Below, piece after piece: positions 55,128 to 63,237 of a DNA stretch of 64,000 bases. The notes under the pieces were generated by a model that ran no database searches, was not told the DNA's origin, and saw only the letters and a list, made by a program, of their open reading frames with translations. Every line of letters begins with the position of its first letter. Position 1 is the first letter of the stretch. The stretch spans positions 1 to 64,000 of the forward strand of contig CACMYE010000005.1 in NCBI GenBank assembly GCA_902617825.1. The letters are read 5' to 3'. This DNA comes from an uncultured Pelagibacteraceae bacterium. GTDB taxonomy: Bacteria > Pseudomonadota > Alphaproteobacteria > Pelagibacterales > Pelagibacteraceae. A program made the position numbers and the translations under genes.

Positions 55128-55133
55128 TATAAT
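55128..55133 (+). promoter_or_regulatory. Candidate -10 box close to potA-like start
   Basis: The 270-base gap 54869-55138 holds no gene that I can see. TATAAT at 55128-55133 ends 5 bases before the ATG at 55139, so transcription would begin at the start codon (leaderless). A TTGAAT/ATTCAA inverted repeat lies upstream at about 55098-55116. No good -35 box is placed at 17 bases. Confidence 0.35.
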
Positions 55134-55138
55134 TACAT

Positions 55139-56227
55139 ATGAACGATAATAAAAGTTTTGTTAAATTCGAAAAAGTCGATAAAAGTTATGATGGTGAGGT
55201 TCTTGTTGTTAAAAATTTAAATCTTGATATTGCAAAAGGAGAATTTTTAACAATGTTAGGTCCTTCAGGATCAGGAAAAACGACTTGTCTAATGATGTTG
55301 GCAGGTTTTGAGACACCCACAAATGGAGAAATATATCTAGATGGGGATCCAATAAGCAACATACCTCCAAATAAAAGAGGAATAGGAATGGTATTTCAAA
55401 ATTATGCATTGTTCCCTCATATGACAGTAAGAGAAAACTTAATGTTCCCACTTGAGGTAAGAAAAGTAGAAAAAAACGAAATAGAGAAAAAAGTCAAAAG
55501 AGCCTTGGATATGGTTGAATTAGGTCAATTTAGCAATAGGATGCCTTTACAATTATCTGGAGGTCAACAACAAAGAGTTGCCTTAGCTAGAGCACTAGTG
55601 TTTGAACCGAGATTGGTGCTAATGGATGAACCATTAGGAGCTTTAGACAAAAACCTTCGAGAGCAAATGCAATACGAAATAAAACATATTCATGAAAATA
55701 TTGGAATTACCGTAGTTTATGTAACTCATGACCAAAGTGAAGCTTTAACTATGTCTAATAGGATAGCTGTATTCAATGAGGGAAAAATTCAACAAATATC
55801 CTCTCCCGACATTTTGTATGAAAAACCTAACAGCTCGTTTGTTGCTCAGTTTATAGGTGAAAACAATCAACTTAAAGGGAAAGTAAAGTCAATTAATAAC
55901 CAAACGTGTGTTGTAGAAACAATTACTGGAGAAAATATTAAAGCTTTAAAGATAAATATTAATAATGTTGGAGACAGTTCTTTAATTTCTCTTAGACCAG
56001 AGAGAGTTTATATTAATTCTAAAGATGAGTTTGATAATAATTTTGATGCAATTGTTAAAGAATTAATTTATTTGGGAGATCATATAAGAACAAGATTAGA
56101 AATATGTGGGAATGATCAATTTATTGTTAAAGTTCCTAATTCCAATATGGGTCTAAAACTCACGGAAGGTAGTCCAGTCAAAGTATCATGGAAAACTGAG
56201 GATTCCAGAGCTTTAGAGACAAAATAA
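55139..56227 (+). CDS. potA: PotA-type ABC ATPase (polyamine/opine family)
   Basis: ATPase of a spermidine/putrescine-type importer, 362 aa. Walker A GPSGSGKTT near residues 39-47, Q-loop MVFQNYALFPHMTVREN, signature LSGGQQQRVALARAL, Walker B VLMDEPLGALDKNLR and VTHDQSEALTMS. The C-terminal TOBE-type regulatory domain spans about 240-362. First gene of a four-gene import cluster; the binding protein follows after 103 bases. Confidence 0.92.
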   Translation: MNDNKSFVKFEKVDKSYDGEVLVVKNLNLDIAKGEFLTMLGPSGSGKTTCLMMLAGFETPTNGEIYLDGDPISNIPPNKRGIGMVFQNYALFPHMTVRENLMFPLEVRKVEKNEIEKKVKRALDMVELGQFSNRMPLQLSGGQQQRVALARALVFEPRLVLMDEPLGALDKNLREQMQYEIKHIHENIGITVVYVTHDQSEALTMSNRIAVFNEGKIQQISSPDILYEKPNSSFVAQFIGENNQLKGKVKSINNQTCVVETITGENIKALKININNVGDSSLISLRPERVYINSKDEFDNNFDAIVKELIYLGDHIRTRLEICGNDQFIVKVPNSNMGLKLTEGSPVKVSWKTEDSRALETK

Positions 56228-56320
56228 TTTAAAAAAACTCAATTTGTTCAAAATAAAGTTTTGTGGTCAGACTTCAGATATGTTTTAATACATTTATAAA
56301 ACTTAAGTTTAACTTTAAAA

Positions 56321-56325
56321 AAGGA
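56321..56325 (+). promoter_or_regulatory. Shine-Dalgarno site of PotD-type gene
   Basis: AAGGA 5 bases before the ATG at 56331. The 103-base gap before it could hold a separate promoter for the binding protein. Confidence 0.55.
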
Positions 56326-56330
56326 ATAAC

Positions 56331-57380
56331 ATGATTAAGAAAATAAAAATTGCTTTCTTTTCATTATTGTCTTTAGCGATGGTATCTTCTGCTTACGCTG
56401 ATCTTACTTTCGTGTCTTGGGGTGGGGCCTATACAGCTGCACAACAAAAAGGGTATATCAATAATTGGAACGGAAAAGTAAATGTTGAAAATTATAATGG
56501 TGGTTTAGGAGAAATAAAAGCTCAAGTGGAATCTGGCAATGTTACGTGGGATGTTGTTGATATTTTACCTGACCAAGGGGTTACAGGATGTGACGAGGGA
56601 TTATTCGTTAAACTAGATCAAAGCGAATTCATTGATGATATGATTGCAGGACCTGTATCTGAATGTGTAGCACCTCAAATTTTCTGGGCTTATACTGCTT
56701 TTTATAGTAAGAGCGCTTTTCCAGGAAAAAAACCAAAAACAATTAAAGATTTCTTTAATGTAAAAAAGTTCCCAGGAAAAAGAGCTATTCATACTTGGGC
56801 TAATGCAACAATAGAAATGGCTTTAGTTGCTGATGGTGTAAAGGCTAAAGATGTTTATGATGTTATGAGCACTCCTGAGGGTATCGATAGAGCATTTGCT
56901 AAACTTGATACAATTAAAGACCACGTAATATTTTGGTCTGCAGGTTCAAAGCCTCTAGAAATGGTATCAAGTGGTGAAGCTGTAATGGCCTTGGCTTACA
57001 ATGGTAGAATCGGTGCTGCTATTTTAACTGATGGTAAGGACTTTGATTACATTTGGGATGCAACTGTTCTGGAACAAGAATATTTAGCAATTCCGACAGG
57101 TTCAAAAAACGAAGCTGAAGCAAGAAAATTTGTTGCTTACGCATCTTCACCAGAATCTCTAGCGGGTGTAACAAAACATATAACATATGCTCCTATGAGA
57201 AAATCGGCTCTAAATGTTGTTAAAAAAGGTGAGCCATGGTTTCATAATGGTATAGATGTGTTACCTCATGTTCCAACAAGTAAAAAAATCATGAAAAAAG
57301 CAATTATTGCAGATCCAATTTGGTGGGCAGACAATGGTGCTGAGGTTAGTGAAAGATTTGGAGCTTGGAAAGGTAATTAA
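56331..57380 (+). CDS. potD: PotD-type polyamine-family substrate-binding protein
   Basis: Periplasmic type II binding protein of 349 aa; signal peptide ends near SSAYA. The mature start LTFVSWGGAYTAAQQKGYIN is typical of PotD/PotF-like proteins in alphaproteobacteria. Other marks: VTWDVVDILPDQGVTGCDEG, GKRAIHTWANATIEMALVAD and EQEYLAIPTGSKNEAEARKF. Ligand is probably a polyamine or similar cationic amine, judged from family and from the agmatinase remnant downstream; not proven. A strong terminator follows. Confidence 0.88.
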   Translation: MIKKIKIAFFSLLSLAMVSSAYADLTFVSWGGAYTAAQQKGYINNWNGKVNVENYNGGLGEIKAQVESGNVTWDVVDILPDQGVTGCDEGLFVKLDQSEFIDDMIAGPVSECVAPQIFWAYTAFYSKSAFPGKKPKTIKDFFNVKKFPGKRAIHTWANATIEMALVADGVKAKDVYDVMSTPEGIDRAFAKLDTIKDHVIFWSAGSKPLEMVSSGEAVMALAYNGRIGAAILTDGKDFDYIWDATVLEQEYLAIPTGSKNEAEARKFVAYASSPESLAGVTKHITYAPMRKSALNVVKKGEPWFHNGIDVLPHVPTSKKIMKKAIIADPIWWADNGAEVSERFGAWKGN

Positions 57381-57415
57381 TTAAATTAGTAATATATTTA
57401 ATTTATATTTAATTT

Positions 57416-57448
57416 AAAAAGGCGAGACATTGATCTCGCCTTTTTTTT
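57416..57448 (+). terminator. Intrinsic terminator after PotD-type gene
   Basis: AAAAAGGCGAGA and TCTCGCCTTTTT form a 12-base stem around CATTGA, ending in eight T. It lies between the binding protein and permease genes, so the permeases are expected at lower level through read-through. Confidence 0.9.
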
Positions 57449-57463
57449 ATCTTAAAATACTTT

Positions 57464-58723
57464 ATGAGTGAAAATATTAAATCTGAAATTTTAACTACCG
57501 ATGGAGTACCTCTCAAAGAAAGTTTAAAAAAATCAGAGAGAAAAAATAAAATCAGAGCTATTTTGTTAGTAGCTCCATTGTTAATTTTTATTTTTTTTAC
57601 TTTTGTTGTTCCTATTGGAAGTATGCTTACTAGAAGTACTGATGATAGTTATATTAATAAAGTATTTCCAAAGACATTTAAAGTATATAAAAAATGGGAC
57701 AGACAAGGTTTACCACCAGAAGAAATTTATGCTGCTATGTTCCTAGAGGTTAAAAATGCTTCTGGATTTGAAATAGGCAAAGCTAGTACTCGAATGAATT
57801 ATGCTAAATCTGGATGGAAAAGCATGATTAAAAAATCAAAGAGAAAATTTAAAAAAATTGGAGAAGATGAAGGGCCCTTTAAAGACAAAATGATTAAAGT
57901 TGATAAAAAATGGGGTAATCCAGAATATTGGTTGGCATTAGGAGTAATGGTAGATCCAACTACCTATGAGTATTATTTAAATTCTTTTGACAAAAAATAT
58001 GACTCTGAAAAAAATATAATTGATCAGCCTGAAGAGAGAAGAATATACTTAAAGACTTGGATAAAAACTTTTAAGGTAAGTATTCTGGTAACATTATTTT
58101 GTTTGATTTTGGGATATCCAATTTCATATCTCCTGGCTACTCTTCCATTAAAATATAGCAACTTATTGATGATTTGCGTTTTGTTACCATTCTGGACATC
58201 TCTTCTTGTCAGAATTGTAGTTTGGATGGTTATTTTACAGCAAAAAGGAGTATTCAATAATCTTATGGTAATCTCAGGTTTGATTGCTGATGAAAATCGT
58301 TGGCAACTAATGTATAATCAAACTGGAACCATAATAGTAATGACACAAATTTTACTGCCATTTATGGTTTTACCTCTTTATAGTGTTATGAAAACTATAT
58401 CTCCAAATTATATGAGGGCTGCATTAAATCTAGGAGCTTCACCTTTGCATGCATTCTGGAAGATTTATATGCCAAACTCCGTTCCAGGTATAAGTGCAGG
58501 GGGCATGTTAGTTTTTGTAATTGCAATCGGATATTTTATAACACCAGAACTTGTAGGTGGTAAAGATGGTCAAATGATTGGAAATTGGATAGGTTATCAT
58601 TTAAAAACAACTTTAAATTGGGGTCTTTCAGCTGCTTTAGGAGGTATTCTTTTAATAATAATGACAGTGCTTTATTGGATATATAATAAATTGGTTGGAA
58701 TTGAAAATATTAAACTAGGATAA
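57464..58723 (+). CDS. potB: PotB-type ABC permease
   Basis: Inner membrane permease of 419 aa. The first helix is at about 31-52 (AILLVAPLLIFIFFTFVVPI). A large hydrophilic, lysine-rich periplasmic region (about 55-195) separates it from the remaining helices. The EAA loop is RAALNLGASPLHAFWKIYMP. Enterobacterial PotB is about 285 aa; the 420 aa form with the inserted region is found in alphaproteobacterial systems. It starts about 80 bases after potD, past the terminator, and is 2 bases before potC. Confidence 0.9.
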   Translation: MSENIKSEILTTDGVPLKESLKKSERKNKIRAILLVAPLLIFIFFTFVVPIGSMLTRSTDDSYINKVFPKTFKVYKKWDRQGLPPEEIYAAMFLEVKNASGFEIGKASTRMNYAKSGWKSMIKKSKRKFKKIGEDEGPFKDKMIKVDKKWGNPEYWLALGVMVDPTTYEYYLNSFDKKYDSEKNIIDQPEERRIYLKTWIKTFKVSILVTLFCLILGYPISYLLATLPLKYSNLLMICVLLPFWTSLLVRIVVWMVILQQKGVFNNLMVISGLIADENRWQLMYNQTGTIIVMTQILLPFMVLPLYSVMKTISPNYMRAALNLGASPLHAFWKIYMPNSVPGISAGGMLVFVIAIGYFITPELVGGKDGQMIGNWIGYHLKTTLNWGLSAALGGILLIIMTVLYWIYNKLVGIENIKLG

Positions 58724-58725
58724 AC

Positions 58726-59604
58726 ATGAATTTACCCAAATATGCAACTACTGGTCAAAGAATAGGTTACTTTTCATTTATGACTTATTGTGGTTTAGTT
58801 TTTTTTTTCCTAATCGCGCCCATATTTATTGTGTTACCTTTATCTTTTAGTTCTTCATCTTTCTTTGAATTTACTCCTGAGTTTATGAGATTTGAGCCTG
58901 AAGCTTACTCCTTAAAGTGGTATAAACAAATGTTAGGCATCTGTAGTGTTGATGTTACAACAGTATGTACCAACAAATGGATGCTGGGTGTTAGAAATAG
59001 TTTCATAGTAGGAATAGCCTCAACACTTCTTGCTACAAGCTTAGGAACTATAGCTGCGCTAGGACTAAGTAGACCACATATGCCATTTAAGGCATTAATT
59101 ATGGCAATTTTAATTTCACCAATGATTGTGCCTTTAATTATTACTGCAGCTGGTATGTTTTTTTTCTACTCACAATTAGGCCTAACTCATACTTTCACTG
59201 GTTTGATACTTGCTCATACAGCGTTAGGAACACCTTTTGTAGTTATTACAGTCACAGCCACATTAACTGGATTTGATACAAATTTAATTAGAGCGTCACA
59301 AAGTTTAGGTGCTGATACATTTAGAACATTTTTTAAAGTGATAATGCCACTAATATTACCTGGAGTTATATCGGGAGCACTATTTGCATTCATTACATCT
59401 TTTGATGAAGTAGTAGTCGTTCTTTTTATAGGAAGCATTGAGCAAATAACTATTCCAAAACAAATGTGGGCTGGGCTTAGACAAGAAACAAGCCCAGTAA
59501 TTTTATCTATGGCAACTTGTTTAGTTTTATTATCAATAGCATTATTGACAACCGTTGAGTTGTTAAGGAGAAGATCTGAGAGATTAAGAGGAATAAATAG
59601 ATAA
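58726..59604 (+). CDS. potC: PotC-type ABC permease
   Basis: Second permease, 292 aa with six helices. EAA loop RASQSLGADTFRTFFKVIMP; ends with a charged tail ELLRRRSERLRGINR. A short insert (about residues 68-85, with CSVDVTTVCTNKW) carries two cysteines between the first and second helices, possibly a periplasmic disulfide loop. Converges on the thiolase gene with a 3-base gap. Confidence 0.9.
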   Translation: MNLPKYATTGQRIGYFSFMTYCGLVFFFLIAPIFIVLPLSFSSSSFFEFTPEFMRFEPEAYSLKWYKQMLGICSVDVTTVCTNKWMLGVRNSFIVGIASTLLATSLGTIAALGLSRPHMPFKALIMAILISPMIVPLIITAAGMFFFYSQLGLTHTFTGLILAHTALGTPFVVITVTATLTGFDTNLIRASQSLGADTFRTFFKVIMPLILPGVISGALFAFITSFDEVVVVLFIGSIEQITIPKQMWAGLRQETSPVILSMATCLVLLSIALLTTVELLRRRSERLRGINR

Positions 59605-59607
59605 ATC

Positions 59608-60735
59608 TTATAAAGCCTCTATTATAGTAGCGATTCCCATCCCTAAACCAATGCATTGAGTGGAAAGTGCAAACCTTTTATTTTCTCTTTTTAATAACTC
59701 AGCAGCTTTTCCGGTAATTCTTGCACCAGTAGCTCCTAATGGATGCCCTAGAGCTATAGCACCCCCATCTAAATTGACTTTCTTCTGATTAATATTTAAA
59801 TCTCTTATACATGCTAGTGATTGTGATGCAAAAGCCTCATTTAATTCGACAATATCAATATCATTAATTGAAAGATTAGCTCTTTTTAGGGCTTTCTTTG
59901 TTGCAGATATAGGTCCTAGCCCCATAAAATTTGGGTCACAACCCTCTATGGCAGTAGATTTTATTCTTCCATAAATTTCTAATTTATTTTGTTTAGCAAA
60001 ATTTTCTTCACAAATTAATGTAACCGCTGCACCATCTGTTAAGGCTGAAGCAGTAGCTGCAGTAACTGTTCCATTTGAGTCAAAAGCAGGTTTCAATTTA
60101 TTTAATTTATCCATAGTACTTTTTGGCCTAATATTTCCATCGACTTCTATATTATTAACACTAACAATTTCGCTTTTAAATTTACCTTGGTTCTGTGCAT
60201 AATGTGCTTTGTCATGACTCTGTAAGGCAAATTCTTGTTGTTCTATTCTTGAAATTTTATATTTTTTTGCAACATTTTCTGCAGTAGTGCCCATTGAGAG
60301 ATATAAGTGTGGGTTTTGTTCAGCATTTTCGCTAATTGGGTAAGGCATAGGATCAAATCCAGTCCTAACTCTTGTCATACTTTCAACTCCACCACACAAA
60401 AACATTTTTCCTGAACCCATTGCAATTTTACCTGCAGCAATATGAATTGCTTCCATAGATGAGCCACACCATCTATCAACAGTCATACCTGGTATTGTAA
60501 TGTCTAAATTAGATAAAAAGGTAACCAATCTACCAATATTAAAACACTGCTCACCAACTTGAAAGGCACAACCTATAATAACATCTTCAATTTGGTCTGG
60601 ATTAATTTTTGTTTTAAATATTAAATTTTTAATTACTTCAGCTAGTAGATTAACTGGCTTTATATCAACTAAACCTCCTTTATCTGCCATAGTAAAAGGT
60701 GATCTTAAGTATCCAGCAATAACTGTGTTGTACAT
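59608..60735 (-). CDS. Acetyl-CoA acyltransferase (thiolase)
   Basis: Thiolase of 375 aa that cleaves 3-oxoacyl-CoA or condenses acetyl-CoA. Acyl-enzyme Cys in TVDRWCGSSMEAIHIAAGKI, HEA-type motif ELNEAFASQSLA, catalytic His in GGAIALGHPLGATGAR and the second Cys in STQCIGLGMG. It is divergent from the FadN-type gene, with 108 bases between, which together make the last two steps of beta-oxidation. Degradative (FadA) rather than biosynthetic use is inferred from this pairing. Confidence 0.92.
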   Translation of the reverse strand: MYNTVIAGYLRSPFTMADKGGLVDIKPVNLLAEVIKNLIFKTKINPDQIEDVIIGCAFQVGEQCFNIGRLVTFLSNLDITIPGMTVDRWCGSSMEAIHIAAGKIAMGSGKMFLCGGVESMTRVRTGFDPMPYPISENAEQNPHLYLSMGTTAENVAKKYKISRIEQQEFALQSHDKAHYAQNQGKFKSEIVSVNNIEVDGNIRPKSTMDKLNKLKPAFDSNGTVTAATASALTDGAAVTLICEENFAKQNKLEIYGRIKSTAIEGCDPNFMGLGPISATKKALKRANLSINDIDIVELNEAFASQSLACIRDLNINQKKVNLDGGAIALGHPLGATGARITGKAAELLKRENKRFALSTQCIGLGMGIATIIEAL

Positions 60736-60843
60736 TTTTATCTTTAAATTTTATATTAAATATATACTTTAATTAAATCAATTAAGCAGGAATTTTGTTC
60801 TATTTCAAGTTTTTGATTAATTTTATAAATTTTTAAAGTTTTA

Positions 60844-63066
60844 ATGGATATTAAAAAAGTTGTAATTATTGGTTCAGGTACAATGGGTAGTGGTATTGCT
60901 GCTCATTTATGTAATGCGAATGTTCCTGTAACATTATTGGATTTAACAACTGATATAAGTATAAATGCACGAGAAAAAATTTTTAAATCAAGACCACCAT
61001 TATTAATTGATAAATCAAAAATTAATAACATCAAAGTAGGAAATATTTCTGATGATTTTGATACAGTTAAAAAAGCTGATTGGGTGGTTGAAGCAGTAGT
61101 TGAAAGAATAGATATTAAGCATCAAATATATGATAAAATATTTAAATTCAGAAAAGACGGAGCTATAGTCTCTTCAAATACATCTTCAATACCAATTAAG
61201 GTGTTGTCAGAAAATTTAACTGACGAACAAAAAAAAGACTTTTGTATTACACACTTCTTTAATCCTGTTCGATATATGGGCTTGTTAGAAATTGTTAAAA
61301 ATGAAAATAATGATTTAAAAAAAATAAATGCACTTCAAAAATTTTGTGAGATTGAGCTTGGTAAGGGGGCTATAGTCTGTAACGATACACCAGGTTTCTT
61401 AGGAAACAGAGTGGGTGTATATGCTATGCAAATAGCTATGACTGAGGCTTTCAAAATGAAATTAGCCGTGGAAGAGGCTGATGCTATTTTTGGACGACCA
61501 ATGGGAATTCCTAAAACAGGAGTATTCGGTTTATATGATTTAATCGGTATTGATTTGATGGCCGATGTGCTGAAAAGTTTTATAAAAGAATTGCCTGAAA
61601 CTGATAAATTTCATGAGGTCGCACAAGAAATTCCTCTAATTAAAAAATTAATTGAAACTGGTTATACTGGCCGAAAAGGGAAAGGTGGCTTTTACAGAAT
61701 AAATAAAGAGGGAGGTGCAAAAATTTTACAGGCTTTAAATCTAGAAACAGGAGATTATTCAGCTAGTAAAAAAATTGATGTTAAGTCTGATAAAGTTGAT
61801 CTTAAAAAATTAATTAATCGAGATGACAAATATGGTGAATATGCCTGGTCAGTTGTTTCAAAAATAATTAAATATTCATCATCATTAGTTCCTGAGATAA
61901 CAGACGAATTTAACGATATTGACGAAGCAATGCGTCTTGGCTTTAACTGGTCTAAAGGACCTTTCGAGATGCTAGAAGAAATTGGAATAGAAAGCTTTTT
62001 TAATAAAATTGATAATTATGAAGGAAATAAATTTTTAGAAGATCTTGCAAAATCAAAAAATGAAAATTTTTATGGAGAAAGACAAAAATATACAAAAATT
62101 GAAACCTTAGGAAAAGTTAAGAGAAAAGCTCAAAGCATCGATGGAAATAGCTCTGCCCAAATCTATAAATTTAAAGACTATAACATTGTTGAATTTACCA
62201 CAAAAGCAAACGCTTTAGATTACGATTCTATGGATGCTTTAAAAAAAGCAACAGATAAACCTTTAATTATTATTAATGAAAGTATGCAATTTTCTGCAGG
62301 AGTAAATCTAAGCTATACGATGGATTTTGCAAATAAAAGAGATTTTAAATCTATTGAAAAATTTATTAAGTATTTTCAAGAAACTTGTAAAGAACTTAAG
62401 TATTCAAAATATCCTGTGATATCTGCACCTTCTGGTTTAACTTTAGGAGGAGGCTTTGAAGTTCTTGTGCAAAGTAATTTTGTAGCATCGCATACAAATA
62501 TTGTAATCGGTTTAGTTGAAACAATAGTAGGATTGATACCAGCTGGAGGTGGTTGCAAAGAAATGTTAGCAAGATGGCAGAATACGGAAGAAAGTAAAAA
62601 AGATCCACATTTTGCTCCATTAAAAGTTTTTGACATTATTGGTTATGGTAAGACAGCAACTTCACCGGTAGAGGCAGAACCTTTAAAATACCTTAAGCCA
62701 GAAGACAAAAAAATAATGAATAGAAATAGTTTACTCGAAGCATCAAAACAAATCTTAAATGAAAACCGAGATTTTAAATCGCCATCTAAATTAGTATTCA
62801 ATTTGCCAGGTGAGAGTGTTAGGGGCGAAATGCACAAAGTTTTAGATAAACTTTACAATGATAAAGTTATACTAGATCACGGCATGGTAGTTGCTAAAGA
62901 ATTAGCATATGTTCTAAGTGGTGGAGATACATCAATAGACAAACAACTTTCAGAAGATGATTTGTTTAAATTAGAGCTAGATGCTTTTATGAAGCTTATT
63001 GAAACACCTAAAACTCAGGAAAGAATAAAGCATACTCTTGCAACTGGAAAACCACTAATTAATTAG
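60844..63066 (+). CDS. fadN: FadN-type 3-hydroxyacyl-CoA dehydrogenase/enoyl-CoA hydratase
   Basis: Bifunctional beta-oxidation enzyme of 740 aa. The dehydrogenase is N-terminal: NAD motif IIGSGTMGSGIAAHLCNANV at about 8-27 and catalytic His in ITHFFNPVRYMGLLEIV. The hydratase-like domain is C-terminal (about 440-640): SAPSGLTLGGGFEVLVQSNF and the acid in GLIPAGGGCKEMLARW. This is the reverse of the FadB/FadJ order and matches FadN (YusL) of Bacillus. The thiolase is divergent beside it. Confidence 0.88.
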   Translation: MDIKKVVIIGSGTMGSGIAAHLCNANVPVTLLDLTTDISINAREKIFKSRPPLLIDKSKINNIKVGNISDDFDTVKKADWVVEAVVERIDIKHQIYDKIFKFRKDGAIVSSNTSSIPIKVLSENLTDEQKKDFCITHFFNPVRYMGLLEIVKNENNDLKKINALQKFCEIELGKGAIVCNDTPGFLGNRVGVYAMQIAMTEAFKMKLAVEEADAIFGRPMGIPKTGVFGLYDLIGIDLMADVLKSFIKELPETDKFHEVAQEIPLIKKLIETGYTGRKGKGGFYRINKEGGAKILQALNLETGDYSASKKIDVKSDKVDLKKLINRDDKYGEYAWSVVSKIIKYSSSLVPEITDEFNDIDEAMRLGFNWSKGPFEMLEEIGIESFFNKIDNYEGNKFLEDLAKSKNENFYGERQKYTKIETLGKVKRKAQSIDGNSSAQIYKFKDYNIVEFTTKANALDYDSMDALKKATDKPLIIINESMQFSAGVNLSYTMDFANKRDFKSIEKFIKYFQETCKELKYSKYPVISAPSGLTLGGGFEVLVQSNFVASHTNIVIGLVETIVGLIPAGGGCKEMLARWQNTEESKKDPHFAPLKVFDIIGYGKTATSPVEAEPLKYLKPEDKKIMNRNSLLEASKQILNENRDFKSPSKLVFNLPGESVRGEMHKVLDKLYNDKVILDHGMVVAKELAYVLSGGDTSIDKQLSEDDLFKLELDAFMKLIETPKTQERIKHTLATGKPLIN

Positions 63067-63078
63067 TTTTAAAATAAA

Positions 63079-63195
63079 ATGAAAAAGGAAAAAAATAACA
63101 ATCCAATTCAGCCAGTAAGTGGTACAAAAGTTCCGAGATATGTAGGTCCGTCTACATTTGCTAGATTGCCTGAGGTAAGAGACGTTGAAAGTTAA
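63079..63195 (+). pseudogene. speB: N-terminal remnant of an agmatinase gene
   Basis: An ATG at 63079 opens a 38-codon frame. Its residues 9-38 (PIQPVSGTKVPRYVG then PSTFARLPEVRDVES) match the N-terminal region of agmatinase/ureohydrolase proteins, where RxxGxxTFxRLP is followed by DVAVVGVPFD. Here it stops at TAA (63193-63195). None of the metal-binding domain is found in any frame before the aldehyde dehydrogenase at 63238. Most likely a 3'-deleted speB; an intact short peptide gene is the alternative. It lies downstream of a PotABCD-type importer. Confidence 0.6.
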
Positions 63196-63237
63196 CTAAT
63201 TTGTTTGCAAAAACATCAAGAGAGGATATTTTCTAGA

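Noticed and set aside
54869-55138. Possible small RNA or gene in the longest gap
   Set aside because: Only AT-rich sequence with a short inverted repeat and a -10-like box; no frame or stable structure that I could support.
56262-56275. TGGTCAGAC as a GntR/FadR-type operator upstream of the PotD-type gene
   Set aside because: Only half of the TGGTnnnACCA palindrome is present.
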